The notes: generated from the letters alone by a model not told the origin. Numbered from the stretch's first letter, positions 1 to 11,779 are shown. The stretch: DNA of 64,000 bases from Macrophomina tecta (GCA_024180945.1 JAKSGN010000036.1:1550001-1614000); one strand, 5' to 3'. Program-made: numbers and translations.

Positions 1-978
1 TCGCGAAGGGGTCCGGGGGCGTTGAGGTCACTGATTAGCACTTGGGCCAGTCCAGTAACTGTTGTGAGCAACTTTGTCACAATGTTCTGGCCCATCACCT
101 GCGAAACGGTTTAGTACTCTGAGATCAGGGGGAGAGGGAAACATTACTGACAGTTGCCCCTGAAAGAATGAGCGACAGAAGCTTCTGATCCTTGATTACA
201 AGCGAGAGATCTGTCAACGCGGTTCCCAACCAACCATTGTAGCCATGGCCAACAATGGTACTCGGCAGATAACGATTGCGTTCCAATTTCTCGTAATACT
301 TCCTCATGTTGTCAGGAGCCCACGAGTCGTCGCCAGTCAACGTCTGAATATACGTCCAATCACTTTCGTGTGGGTCTGGAAAATGTCAACACATGATAGA
401 TTGACGCTTTGGTATTCAACATACAGATGGTAATCATGGCATTATGTGCTGCACATCCCCCCAATGTTCCCGCACGAGGGTATAGGATGCCCAGTGGCTC
501 GGCTCCTTCTGGAGGATACTTGCCAACATACTGGCCGCCATCCGAAGTCCTCCACACCATCTTGGAATCCCTTTCCTGTCGAGCCTTGTTCGCGTAGTGA
601 TGGACGTAGTAATCCCATTTCATCGGGGTGTACTCTGTCGATTGAAGCTGCATCGCGGGCACCATCTGCTCAGTTGCATTGCCTTGATCATCGCCAGCAT
701 CGATCAACAGTACTGAATGACCGGCAAGGGCGAGGCGGGCCGCGAGAGGACCGCCGCCGGGGCCCGAGCCCACCACAATGTATTCATACTCGCTCGTGGA
801 ATTTACAGCTCGGCGGGCATGTTCGTGGATGTATCTCCTTTCATTGTGCAACGGTTGGGGTGGGATATTACTGTAGGTGCGTTAGCAAACTCGCTTTTCC
901 GAATACACCTTATACTAACAGTGCTGAAGCGGTAGCAGCGAATGTAGTCACCAGCCCAAGATATTGCTTGACCAACAT
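1..978 (-). CDS. GMC-family FAD oxidoreductase, secreted, C-terminal part beyond left edge
   Basis: Partial gene. Reading leftwards, I place exon 1 at 978-920, exon 2 at 870-425, exon 3 at 375-152 and exon 4 from 98 to the edge. The joins keep one frame. The start ATG at 978 gives a hydrophobic signal peptide (MLVKQYLGLVTTFAATASA), followed by the FAD-binding dinucleotide motif VVGSGPGGGPLAARL and IDAGDD, and then the GMC signature region RAGTLGGCAAHNAMI. GMC enzymes (aryl-alcohol, glucose or choline oxidase/dehydrogenase types) oxidise alcohols with FAD; the signal peptide points to an extracellular enzyme. The substrate cannot be told because the C-terminal half with the catalytic His lies outside. 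The signal-peptide exon was found from a GTTAGT donor at 919 and a CTACAG acceptor at 871; it is inferred, whereas the FAD domain is clear. Confidence 0.85.
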
Positions 979-2699
979 AGTGGCATATAATTCAGAAGCA
1001 AGTACGACAGAACTGTTTCAAAAGAAAGGACGACGCCAAAAACGACTGCCAAGGAGTATGCAAGAACGAATGAAGACGCTTGGTACTGCAAGCAAGAACG
1101 GGAATGATTGCAATCTATAAACATGTTTCAGAGAATCTGTCCGGAGAACTATCCCTTAGAAGCCCCTTTCAAATGTCTATGTCTCTTGCGGGAATACGGC
1201 CGCAGGAACTCCGGACGGGGCTGTTTCAAAAACAAACCACCTTTTCGCCTATCTGAGCCATCTATCTAGCCGGGTGAGCGAAAGATCTGAGGTGTGGCTT
1301 GCGCAAGTATCCAGGAATATGAGTAAGTGATGTTCTTGATGCCTGGATGGCATCCAGCCCCGGGCGTTCAGGGCTGTGGAGTGGAGTCTCAAGCGAGAGG
1401 GTAACTTCGCCCCAGCTCCAACGTCCCTACCTCCGCCGTAGGCTCGCCCGTCCATAAGCGAGGCTTCTGATTGGGCGTTACAGTCCGATATTTCGATCGG
1501 CAGTGGAAGCGGCCTATTCCATTCCGACCGTTTTCTGTCAAGCTTTGACCAGAAACGGTAGCACGCGGAGTAGCTAACCGCATCGAATAGCGCCACTTCT
1601 TCCTCCGTGCCCACTCCGCCGCACTGCAACCCAGTGCGCACAGCAGAGGAGAAGACGGGCCGCGTCTAAGCCGGCCAAGCGGTTCTATCTACCAAGTAGG
1701 AGATGCGTTCCAAGATCGCAAACCCGGCGAATATCCCGCAGAACACATCCCACCAGGAAGAAAGTTGCGATGATCCACGAAAATCGCCTACGCTGTCTGC
1801 TGGAGCTAAACTCTGTAGGAAACCCGTTCGCCATTCCTCGTGCGCTTCAATTCCGCTTCGGACATGAGCTGCTGCGTCCGGCCAGGCGGTGACCATTGAT
1901 CACCATTCACCACCGAAATGAGTGGTCCTACGTGGAACTGGCGACGAGGAGCTCCCTGTGCCACTCTGCAAATTGAGCGGGTTCCATTCTTGTGTATGCC
2001 CAAAGCGTTCCTTATGGGGATAATCAACCGGGGATTGCACCGCCAAGAAGTTGATGACGTTCGCTTCACCCCCTTGCCTGGGAGATCATACCCACCCTCT
2101 CGGGCCTCGATACGAGGCGTTCCACGTGGAGAGGTGGTAAGGCGCAACAATGTGGGCGCCTTGGCTTCTCCGAAATGGCTCCCGAAGACAGGGGGAGTAA
2201 AACTGACACCCGGCTGCTTGGAGTAAAAGATGCAAGTCATGTGAGTGTGTGAGTGAGATTTTGAGTGGGAGTACAGTTTATGTTCAGATATTGTGCCCCC
2301 TGAAGTTGAGCATGTAGAGAATCTATCTACGCCGTGGAGAATGACCCGATTTACACATCTATGAAGTCAAGAACAATTTCGCCGCCCTAATGGAAAACCG
2401 CCCCGCTCTGAAATTTGGATATCAAGAAGACATGAAAATCGTAGACCTCAGTGGCCACCCAGTCCGGAAGTCCTGTTGCCACTATTGCCGTTGCCATTTC
2501 CGTTCCCGCTAACGTCATTCAACACAGAAAAGGCCATCGGTGAGAAGCTCGGGAGATTGAGCTTCTGTTCTTCGTCATGGTTATTATTATGGTCGTCGAA
2601 TTCTTTTTGATCCGTACTATAGGCAGCTCTTTTTTGGCACAGGTCAGAAAGAAGAAGGGAGAGACAACAAAGAAAGAAATGCTCCAGGCTGGGTTCCTC
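979..2699. other. intergenic, promoter side of the GMC gene
   Basis: About 1.7 kb between the GMC start and the stop of the receptor gene. It contains open frames of 60-145 codons on both strands (for example 1806-2240 minus), but none has a recognisable motif, signal peptide or splice structure. I see no transposon ends or RNA gene here. Confidence 0.5.
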
Positions 2700-4387
2700 C
2701 TACGTTTCATGGTACCCGGCTCTGGTGGGCGGGAGGCTGTGCCCGCCGGCAAGGGAGGTGCCTGCCTGGCTCTCAACGTCTACCAGCGGGATGAAGTCGC
2801 CGTCGTCCTCGTCCTTCGGCCGGTTCGAGATCTGTATGGCTTTTGGCATGTTGTTGCCGCTGCTGAGGCCGTTGCTGAGGGCGGAGGAGGTTGCGCCGTA
2901 GGATTTGTCCTTGGTGGTTTGGCCCATGACTTTGGGCATGCAGTTCATGAAGAGGGAGCGCATGGCCGGCATCTTGGTGAGGTTAGGGCGCCGGATCTTT
3001 AAAACGTTGCTCGAGCACTTACGCATGCACAAATGATGCCGACATGGATCTCGATGGTCGACCAATATCCGACGGCGGTGTAATCCCCTTGCACTTTATC
3101 AGCATCACATACCGTGTGGATTGCGACTGCGGGGCTTACATGTAAGGTTGTGTGTGCTACCGAATTCGATCAAGACCTGAAGACGGAGAACGCTGACGAT
3201 GGTCACACTGTATAGCCAGTCAGCAAGAACTCAAGAAGACCGGGGAACCGGAAGTTGACGGACAAAAACCCGACAGAGAACATGAGCAACAGCAGGAGCT
3301 TCTTCCGCTTGTTCAATTGCAACTGCCACAGCTGCGGCATCGGAAGAATGATGACGATCACATCCAGAATGACGTTCAGCGCTGCACTGGACCATCCCTG
3401 AGCATTGATGTTGTTACATGTCCCGTCATGCTCGTCATCCCACTGCAGCCAAGCGTACTTAATCGGACGGCACTGGAAAACTGAGACTAGCACGAAGGCA
3501 ATGCCATACCCGATGCACGCTGCCATGGTGGCGTAAACCGCCTTTCGGAAGCCTTTCTCTGGGAATATTCGCAGGTAAAAGAGCAAGATGGAGACTTTCA
3601 GAAGAGGAAGCGCGGACAGGTACAGATCCTCGTCAAAGTAGTAGATCTGGTCTGATGAGCGGAAAGTTTGGACAAGGTTTGGATCGGGCGACTAACATAG
3701 AGGATGTGCGTGATGTTCTCGAATGGCAAAGTCCAGATATCCTTACCCAAACCAAGGTTTGCCACTTTTATAATTCGTTAGCCTTGTTTGCTGATTCGCC
3801 CTTACGAACCATACTCACAGACTACCGAGAGACAAGTCAAGGGAGCGACGAGAAGAACCACGAAAGTCATGACAGCATCATCCCAGCCCAGGGTTCCACC
3901 GAACTGGGGCAATCGAGATACCATGCGAAGAATGTAGGCGATTAACGCAAAGACGCCACCGACGATGCCGGAAACGGAAACAGCCTTGGTCCTGTCTCGA
4001 ATCGGGGCACCACACAGCGTCTGGGTCGTGTTCTTCGTGGCTACAACAGTCAGTCCGGCGCTGGAGCTGAGGCTGGGCTGACATACTCAGCTGCTCCTTG
4101 ACCTTGCAGCTTTGCAGCACGCACAGCTCGATCTGGGCGTTCAAGGTTGAATTCGAGCAGCTGCATTCCGTGTCGGTCAGCTCGCAGGGCGATGCGGCGA
4201 TGCTCTTCTCGAGGCAGATCAACTGGGACCGTCAGCCTGGAGTACGGACGTAAGGAAGCGAGGAGCTGGAACGCACTCCACACTTGGGCATAACCGACAC
4301 GATGGCCGTCAGGTCCGCAGCGCTGGCAGCATTGACGGTTGAGACCAAGGCCGCCAGCAGGGCTGACAGCAGCAGGGCGAACTTCAT
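2700..4387 (-). CDS. CFEM-domain PTH11-like seven-transmembrane receptor
   Basis: Multi-exon gene starting at ATG 4387 with a signal peptide (MKFALLLSALLAALVSTVNA). Exons begin 4387-4277, 4222-4087 and from 4040. The extracellular CFEM domain has the expected eight Cys: PKCG, LIC, SPC, TEC, CSC, ELC, QSC and LCGAP before RDR. Then come transmembrane segments with the PTH11/rhodopsin-like landmarks GWDDAVM, GLGKDIWTLPFENIT, LALPLLKVSILLFYLRIFP-type and FQCRPIKYAW, and a later block ending DYTAVGYWSTIEIHVGIICAC. A hydrophilic cytoplasmic tail ends at 2700. This family acts at the plasma membrane in surface or host sensing. An in-frame ATG at 4420 is possible, but it would put a polar stretch before the signal peptide. 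Splice sites in the C-terminal half (3050-3700) are less certain than in the first three exons. Confidence 0.85.
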
Positions 4388-5667
4388 GCTGAGCTTCGAG
4401 AAGGGTTTGCCGGCCGTCACGAGGTTGCGGGCGGGAACGGGAAGGAAGAGAGGCTTGAGGACCGAGTATGTACAAGTAGGCCGATTGCCGGGCCACGCCC
4501 CTGCGCGACCATGTCTCTCCTAGTTGACGAATGTCGAAAGGCTGAAATGACTCGGAAATAGGTTCGAAAGGGCCTCTCCCCACAACACTCAGCGAATTGG
4601 TTCGGGGCGTGTCGGCACCGGGGCTGATCTCTGCGAAGGGGGGCTTTGGGAGCGGCGAGTGCACGTCTGGCCGTAGGCGGCGCCGGAAGGGATCAACAGC
4701 AGCTCTCACGGCCACGGGCTGCAAGCAAGGAAGGGAAGCAGTGTCGGGGCCCTCATCGACAGCTTGGCGGCGCATCCGCGGCCGTTGGGGGAGCAGAGTG
4801 GGCTGGGCGCCGGGGCACAGAGCAGGCCAACGACTCATGGAAAGCCGGTGTTTCTCCAAAGATGCAGGGCAGGATGCGGATGGACGTTGAGCAGGCGGCA
4901 AAAGCGGTTTAAGTGATCAGCTGCGGGTCCCCTTTCTGCCAGGGCAAGCCTTTCCCGCCTCGTGGAGGCTCGTGGCGGCCACGCAGGGCGTACCCGGCGG
5001 TCTCCCGCCAGGGGTTCCCACGTCACTGGCCCCTGCGGCGAGTCATGGCCGCCTTTGCGAGCTGCCGCCCGCTGCGTTCCGCTCACCTGCCCGCTCCTAC
5101 TTCCGCCTGCTGTCCGCCGGAGCTCGCCATCACCATCGCTGCCTCGCCGCGGACGTAAAAGCGCTGCTTACGCCCTGCCCGGCCCGTTCGCTCGTTCTTC
5201 TGCTGACTCTCCTCCGCCGTCGCTACTGCGCTGATCAAAATCTCACCGTCAGACACTGCATAGCCAATTCGACAGCGCCCCTACCTATCTGAGGCTGTTC
5301 GTCCAGCATCCAGAGGCTGAGCGACCTCGCTTGCCATGTAATCTGCTTTGTTCGTAGATGTGAGGCTACGCGAGAGCTACACTGTCCGCCACGCCGTCGT
5401 TCCTCGCAGTGCCACCGTTGCAGCCACTCCCGCACGCCGACTTTTGGCGCTGGAAGCTGCTGATCTCATGCGCTCCTATCCAGTCGACTTTTGCTTATTA
5501 TGAGTGAATGCCACCCTCTCTCACCCTCCTCTGCATCTCCATTTTGCAGGTCTTTCTCGATCTCGATAGAGGTCATCCTTTCTTTACAGTCCTGTCTCCG
5601 TGCTTATGCCTCTCAGAAAGCTCCTTTCATTCGTTTCTAACACGCATCCCGCTGGCCTGATCTCAAC
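4388..5667. promoter_or_regulatory. shared divergent promoter region, receptor / chloroperoxidase
   Basis: A 1.28-kb GC-rich stretch between two divergent start codons. It ends in a pyrimidine-rich leader of about 150 bases (5510-5667) before the peroxidase ATG. No TATA box is obvious and open frames here are short and featureless. Confidence 0.5.
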
Positions 5668-7369
5668 ATGATTCTCCGTGCTTCTGTATTGGCCCTTTCC
5701 CTTACCGGCTTTTCTCTGCGCGCTGTCAATGCGTTTCCTACACTGGACCATTTGGGGAGGCTGACCGCCAGGGACGATCTTTCCCCAGAAAAAGCCTCCG
5801 CGGCCTTCGAGAGGCTCCAGCATGACATGAACCGCCGGCTAGAGAAGCGCTTCCTCTTCGACCCCATGACTACTCCTGTGGACGTCAATGGTGATCATGC
5901 TTTCCACCCACCGGCAGAGGGCGAGCAGCGCGGACCTTGTCCGGGCTTGAACGCCTTGGCAAACCATGGCTATGTCTCCCGCGATGGAATCGTGTCACTG
6001 CCGGAAGTTGTTTCGGCAATCAACGAAGTGTACGGCATGGGGGTGGAGCTCGCCTTAGTCCTGGGCATCATGGGAGTCGTGTGGACCGGAGATCCGATCT
6101 CCTTAGATCCGTCCTTCTCCATCGGCAAGAACGACACCGCCGTGCACAACGCACTTGACGACCTGCAGGGCATTCTTGGTAAGCGCCTGATTCCACTACA
6201 TCTCCTCGTTTCTTAGCGTCTGACATCCGAGCTCAGGCACCCCGCAGGGCCTGGTCGGCTCGCACAACTTCATCGAGTCCGACTCGTCGCCCACCCGCGA
6301 TGATCTCTGCGTCACAGGCAACAACTACGCCATGAATCTCTCTCGCTTCGAGGCTTGGTACGATATGGTGCCAGAGGGCGAGACATTCACATCGGACCTC
6401 ATGGCCGAATACGCCGCCAAGCGCTTCCACGAGACAGTGGCGGAGAACCCGTACTTCTACTATGGCCTGTTCACCGGCATGATAGCGAGGAATGCCGGAT
6501 ATCTGTTCATTACTCGCTTGTTTGCGAATCATTCTAGCGAGCATCCAGAAGGCCTCCTGAGTAAGCTCCCCGAAATCCAATGATCTCCATGCCCGCCACG
6601 TTGCGCGCTTCCGGAGGGACCGTGCTGACGGACGCGGAAGCACATGACGTTATCAAGAGCTTCTTCGGCGTTACTGGCGAAAAGGGCAATTTCACGTACC
6701 GCGAGGGATGGGAGCAGATCCCACAGAACTGGTGAGCCGCCATCCGCGCCCCATGTTGAAGACCCTTTGCAGGCAGATGTGGGGTTAGCGCCAACACTCC
6801 TTTCATGCGGCCTGCTTCTAGAACACGGACCGAAGGACTTCGGGTATTGGTGTCCGTGTCATTTTTGCTGACGTCCTCTGGGCCCACAGGTACAAGGTCC
6901 CGCTCGACTATGGACTCATCCAGCTGAACCTCGATACGGTGGCCTGGATCCTCAAGTACCCGGAGCTCGCCAGCATCGGCGGGAACACGGGGACCGTCGA
7001 TTCCTTTGCCGGCATCGAGCTGACTGACCTGACCAGCGGCGTGCTTAACCTGACCAAGTTGCTCGAGTCGAACAATCTGCTCTGCTTCGTGCTCGAGATC
7101 GTCAAGCTCGCGTCGCCGACATATCTGAACAATCTCTATGCTACACTGGTGAGTCGCTAATGGAGATGACTTACGCTTCGTTTCTCTATTCTTGTGATGT
7201 TGACGCATGACAGTCCGTGCCGCTCAACCTTCTCTTCGATACCCTGGCGGTCCCACTTCTGAACTTGACTTGCCCCACGTGGACGGACCTGACGTATGGC
7301 GGTGAGCCCATCTGGGAGGCGCTTCAAGACAGGTTCCCTGGCGCGAACAAAAGCGCTGCCGCCCTGTGA
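5668..7369 (+). CDS. secreted heme-thiolate chloroperoxidase / peroxygenase
   Basis: Five exons: 5668-6178, 6237-6560, about 6617-6731, 6890-7148 and 7214-7369. Together they encode 454 residues in one frame. A signal peptide (MILRASVLALSLTGFSLRAVNA) precedes a pro-like region with Lys-Arg at about residues 60-61. The family's proximal heme ligand motif Pro-Cys-Pro is present in GPCPGLNALANHGY (Cys91). The later conserved block GSHNFIESDSSPTRDD corresponds to the segment around the distal acid/base residues. Family members use hydrogen peroxide to halogenate or oxygenate organic substrates; unspecific peroxygenases belong here, as do enzymes inside some mycotoxin pathways. Nothing nearby shows such a pathway. 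The third-exon acceptor (ends GGAG) is the weakest join. Confidence 0.88.
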
Positions 7370-8525
7370 ATACTTATGTGTCGGGAACGGAAGGGAAGTC
7401 TCGATGTACGGAGACGGACACAGAGAGAGAGAGCGGCACGGACCGGTGTTTCCGTCGGCAAGTGACGCTGTCCACCCGTCCGGAGCAATGCCCGGAAAGG
7501 AGCAGCACCCCGTCCATAATACCTCCCTTACACAGTCCCTCCGTCAACACGCTCAGACCTACTCCCTAGGGCTTCTCTTTAATACATAGAGCTTGAACTC
7601 CCCTCGTTTTTGGAAGTTTCTTCGAACGTCGTGGTCCGCCATATGTGCACATCATTAACGAGCGCGCCCGAACGCTCATTCGGTCCGAGTCTATATGTGC
7701 GCGCATCTTATACACGGAGTCTCTCGTATTCACGTTCATGCATTCAATATATTTCGGCCTATGGGCGCTTTTACTCGGGTTGGTCCAGAACACAAGGCCA
7801 CCACTCTGCGTGGATTCTGCTTATTTCTGCGGTGAGTGGCTGGCGGGCGGAGCTGCGTCCATATGTACGTATGAGTGTACATCTACAGCCGGCAGAAGCA
7901 GCTGTGTGTATCGCTGCGCTTCTCAGTTACACGGGACCGGCGACAGGTTGCTTACGCGAGGACTCAGTGGCCGGAATGATGGGGGTGTTTGTGAAGTTGT
8001 TTCGGACTCGATTTACAGCTACTCCGCTCATTCATGGGAAGGCTGGCGTACACTATCTAACCAGGACTGACATGAGTTACTTCTTCTGTGGTTCCGAAAG
8101 CTTCAGGAAATTTCATAATCAGCCAGCGGCTAACGGGACAAACTATAACAGGTTCGAAATCTACGGTGTTGGATGACCATTCCATACGAATGTAGTTGGT
8201 AGGTTTTCACTAGGCAATCACGAAAATACGGTGATCACTATCTCACCTGGTACTCCGTGAGCGAGCCATGTAATGACAAAACCCATGTAATATTGAATTG
8301 CCAGCCCATCATAGGCCATGTGCTTAGCGAAAGGCCGGACAGACTATAGGGACGCTGATCAATCCTGACTTTCAAGTCATGATCAACAGAACGTGGCATG
8401 AAAGACGTCTACAACTGAAGTAGTGTGTCCATGAGCGAGCAAAAAATTATGCTGCTGAACATGGAACAACACTTCTTCATGTCGTGGCCTCCCCAACCCG
8501 TTGGATTCTGTACCCAGCCCCGGAT
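7370..8525. other. convergent intergenic region
   Basis: Lies between two converging genes, so it holds both 3' ends. It carries open frames of up to 188 codons without recognisable content. I see nothing else in it. Confidence 0.45.
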
Positions 8526-9675
8526 TTACCAGCTGCTGCCAGAACCGCCATCCGAGGCGCCCCAGCCACCTCCACCGTTGCTAGTACCAACGCGGCCATC
8601 CTGCCTGTGGGTATCGTTGGCCCCCGGAGCACCATCCCAGTTGCCAGTTGCATCGAAGCCACTGCCAGGAGCAGGCTCGTCCCATGAACCGCCACCAGTG
8701 CCACCACCCAAGTCACCACCGGAGCTGCCAAAGCCCGAGTCTTGGGCCTTTGGGCACCTCTTCTTCGTATGTCCCTTCTCCTTGCAAACGGTGCAGGTGA
8801 TCTTGGAGTAGTCCTTCTTCAGGTGGCACTCGAAGAAGCCATGGCCCTCCTGCTCGCAATTTGGGCAGAAATTGCAGTCGCGAGCCATGTGGCCCACCTT
8901 GTGGCACTTGAAGCTGAGAAAAGTCAGCCGGCGTTCTAGAAGCACGTGCGCACAATTCAATTACCAGAGACGGTCGTCTCCACCGCCAGTAGCCGGGTTG
9001 AGGGGGTTGGTACACTCGGACTTGAGATGACCAATCTCTCCGCAATTGTAACAGGGACGGCCACCGTCGCCGCCGTTGTCGCCTTGCGAAGGGTTGGGGC
9101 AGTCAGCCTTCCTGTGGCCGTACTGGCCGCAATTGTAGCACGCTCGGCCGCCACCTCCACCGTTAGGACACTCGCTCTTGCGATGACCGACCTGACCACA
9201 GCCATAGCTAATATGAATCTTCAGCGACAAAGGCTCAAAGGAAGGGTGATGTTGGGGAAAAAGCGTACCATTCCTGCCCGCCGCCACCACGAGGAGCCTC
9301 CGGGCAGTTGACCTTGATGTGGCCATGTCCGCCGCAGTTGTAGCAGGAACCGTCACCACCCTTTCCACCTGTCGGGGTAGAGGTGACGAAGCCGTCACTG
9401 TCGTTGTTCGTCCAGCCATTGCCGTTCTCGGCGGCGGCGTCGTTGGCCTGGTCGCCCCAGTCCTTCTTCGCCTCCTCAGCCTCCTCGGCAAGACGAGCCT
9501 CCTGTGCAGCCTTCTGGTGCTTTTTGCCGATCTGGTGGGCATTCCAGTCCTTGGTCTCGATGCGACGGTCGCAGGTCTCGCACATAGTGAACTTTGACAT
9601 CACCGTCTTGTGAGGCTGGTAGGGGTTACTGTCCAGCGCCATGTAGCCGGTGCGGTAGCTGCCACCGCCTCGCAT
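8526..9675 (-). CDS. CCHC zinc-knuckle nucleic-acid-binding protein (GIS2/CNBP-like), seven knuckles
   Basis: Three exons, 9675-9269, 9207-8965 and 8913-8526, encode 345 residues. Near the N-terminus is one Cys2-His2 finger (MCETCDRRI...WNAHQIGKKH), then a Glu/Ala-rich helix. Seven CCHC knuckles of the C-x2-C-x4-H-x4-C type follow: CYNCGGHGHIKVNC, CYGCGQVGHRKSEC, CYNCGQYGHRKADC, CYNCGEIGHLKSEC, CFKCHKVGHMARDC, CPNCEQEGHGFFEC and CTVCKEKGHTKKRC. A Gly/Asp/Ser-rich tail ends the protein. CNBP/Gis2 relatives bind single-stranded RNA or DNA and act in mRNA translation. The added N-terminal C2H2 finger is not part of yeast Gis2. Both introns split the first Cys codon of a knuckle (TG|C), at knuckles 2 and 5, and only these splices restore complete knuckles. 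Confidence 0.9.
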
Positions 9676-10630
9676 GGTTGCTGTTTGGAGTGAAACGGTC
9701 AGCGGAGCTTGAGATGGTTCTGATTGGCATGGCGTCAGCCAAGTCAAGTGAGGCGGAGGCGGACGGGTAGGAAAAAGTAGATGGTCTGGCTACTGAAATT
9801 GCTGCAGGTGAGGTGAGCATACCTGTTCACTGCCCGCTGGAGCGCCGGACTTGGCTGCGCCTGGGGTTCGAGGCTTGTATAACGAAGAGAAAGGTGCGGG
9901 CGAGTGGAAGAAGGTTTACATTCATGTGTTGAGACTCAAGAAAATAGTATCGAATGTATGTACTGACGCGATGGTCTAACCGCTTTGGGACGGTGCAAAC
10001 GGGCGTGCCTTCCCTCTTCTGCAAGCTGGAGGCAAACAGTATACACGTGCTGCCGCCGCTGCTGTCTACGTCTTCTTCGTCCCATCCTCGTGCCCTCCCT
10101 CCGTTGCTTTCCACGCGACTATTCCAGCCGTTCTTTCTCCAGTCCTCTGCCAAGCTCAGACATGCCAGCCCAACCTTCACACGATGCGCCACACAGGCGG
10201 CTGCCTCAGGTCCTCGTGCATCATATTCCCAGTCCTGCATCGACCTCCAAAATCGACGCCCACTGGCCTGCTTCTGCAACTTGCCGTGTGGTGCGTGTCC
10301 TCCAGCTGGACATCGAAACTCTTGGTTCGATCCCTTGACCAGCAGCATTGTGCCACAACAGAAGGCATGGTCGAAAAGCGTAGGCTCCGCTCTGAGCACT
10401 GGACAGGGTCCTAGCATAGCTGGCTACGGGGCACGTCAAGCTAAGTTTCAGCGCGTTGGACAAAGCTGGCTGAGCATTGCGTCGGTAGTTCCGCCGGCAG
10501 TTGGTCTCGTGGGCACCGGCGCTCTCTCGGGTTTCGGTAGAGGTCGTATCGTTTGCCGCCTATAGACTCAAGGGCCGCCAAAGAATAAAAGATCCCATGC
10601 CGCTGGTTGCGGCCGCATTGGGCGTTCCGC
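9676..10630. other. intergenic, upstream of zinc-knuckle gene
   Basis: About 950 bases holding the zinc-knuckle promoter and leader, plus the 3' side of the small membrane protein gene. Long open frames on both strands here (for example 9954-10565 plus) lack conserved features. A tRNA-like B-box string at 10325-10335 has no matching T-stem or A-box. Confidence 0.45.
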
Positions 10631-11023
10631 TCAGGCCAGGCTCAGGTTGTGCGGGGGCTTAGCAACCGAGACGAGCACGGCCATGTAAATGACGGCGCTA
10701 GAGACCAACAGCCCAACGAAGATACAGAAGATGGCGGCGCATTGAGTAAAAGGCTTGTACTCCGACAAGAGCCTCTCCTGCGCTTCCTCGTCGATGATGT
10801 ACTCGCGGCGGACCACACGAGGGGGCGGAGGCGGAGGAATGGTAATGAGAAGAGGGATTTTGAGATGGGTGCCCGGCATACGGACGGGCATGAGCCCTCC
10901 GGTCTCGCCACAGGTAGGGTATGTCTGGGCCTGGGGGGGGTGTGAGCACTGGGCCGAGGTGAGGTGCAGCTGTAAACATACGTAGGTCTGAGCAAGAAGC
11001 TCCTTCTCGGCACGGGCGTCCAT
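10631..11023 (-). CDS. small single-pass membrane protein, unknown function
   Basis: Two exons, 11023-10982 and 10930-10631, give 113 residues. The product has a short acidic N-terminus (MDARAEKELLAQTY), a proline run (IPPPPPPRVV), the polar stretch REYIIDEEAQERLLSEYKPF and one hydrophobic helix near the C-terminus (AAIFCIFVGLLVSSAVIYMA). The topology suggests a tail-anchored or single-span protein. The 51-nt intron (10931-10981) has GTATGT and CCCCAG ends but is a multiple of three without a stop, so retention would add 17 residues. An in-frame ATG exists at 11113 and would add a basic, mitochondrial-presequence-like leader. I do not recognise the family. Confidence 0.6.
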   Translation of the reverse strand: MDARAEKELLAQTYVCLQLHLTSAQCSHPPQAQTYPTCGETGGLMPVRMPGTHLKIPLLITIPPPPPPRVVRREYIIDEEAQERLLSEYKPFTQCAAIFCIFVGLLVSSAVIYMAVLVSVAKPPHNLSLA

Positions 11024-11779
11024 TGTGATGTTTGAGATAGTTGCGGTTCGAAAGAACGAGCGAACGACTGAATGGTTGGCAGGAAACTGCAGCGAGCGGC
11101 GGTAGAGGGACAAGCATTGGGGGCGACAGGAAGGCTATATAGCGCGCAAAGTAAGCAGGCAGCTGGAGTGGAACGATAGCGAACCAGTTGGTGTCTGACT
11201 TGGCGTGCGGATCGTATGCTGGGCCCAACTCCCAGCCCTGTGGCGTAGCCCCCTGGCTCTCCAGGGTCCAGCCTCCACGGATGCTTTAAACTTGCCGCAT
11301 CGGGTAGTGTTCGCCTGTGCGCATTACCGGGCACGGCTGGAATTATAGAGGGCTCACCGAGCGATACGAGGTCGCAGCCGAAAGCAAATTACACTGCAAG
11401 ACTGAGCGGGCGGGAAGGCGGGCTCCGCGAGAGCACGGCGGGCGCCTGGAGACAGACTGCGCCGCACCGAGAGCCACAGCCCGACGACAGAGTCGGTCCA
11501 GGAGGCATGGCGAAGCTTTTGCGGTGGCAGAAAAAGGATGCCGGGTTTCAGTGTGGTGTCAAGCTTGCCCTGTCTTGGCTGCGGCCTGAGCGCTGCAGGG
11601 CCAGGCAATGCCGTCGGAGTCGTGCAGGTCACGCTCTCGCGCGCGCGCGACTCGCCAAGAGGGCCCGCGCTGCCGAACGCGACCCAAACATAGGCTTCCA
11701 TCCGTAAACAAGCGCCCACGCTCGCCCACTGCTCGCCAACGCCAATATCCCCCATTGCACTCCCGAAACCCAGCCCACA
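11024..11779. promoter_or_regulatory. divergent promoter region, small membrane protein / nnf1
   Basis: 756 bases between divergent starts. A TATA-like palindrome CTATATAG at 11135-11142 lies about 115 bases upstream of the minus-strand start. The right half is GC-rich with no clear TATA for nnf1. Confidence 0.45.
11135..11142 (-). promoter_or_regulatory. TATA-like box
   Basis: CTATATAG, palindromic, about 115 bases upstream of the ATG at 11023. Assigned to the small membrane protein by distance only. Confidence 0.35.

Noticed and set aside
1806..2240. 144-codon minus frame as a transposon or gene relic
   Set aside because: No recognisable domain, no terminal repeats and no target-site duplication visible.
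10321..10340. tRNA B-box-like string
   Set aside because: GGTTCGATCCC is present but the flanking bases do not form a T-stem, and no A-box or acceptor stem is found upstream. Similar strings near 9865 and 21016 also fail.
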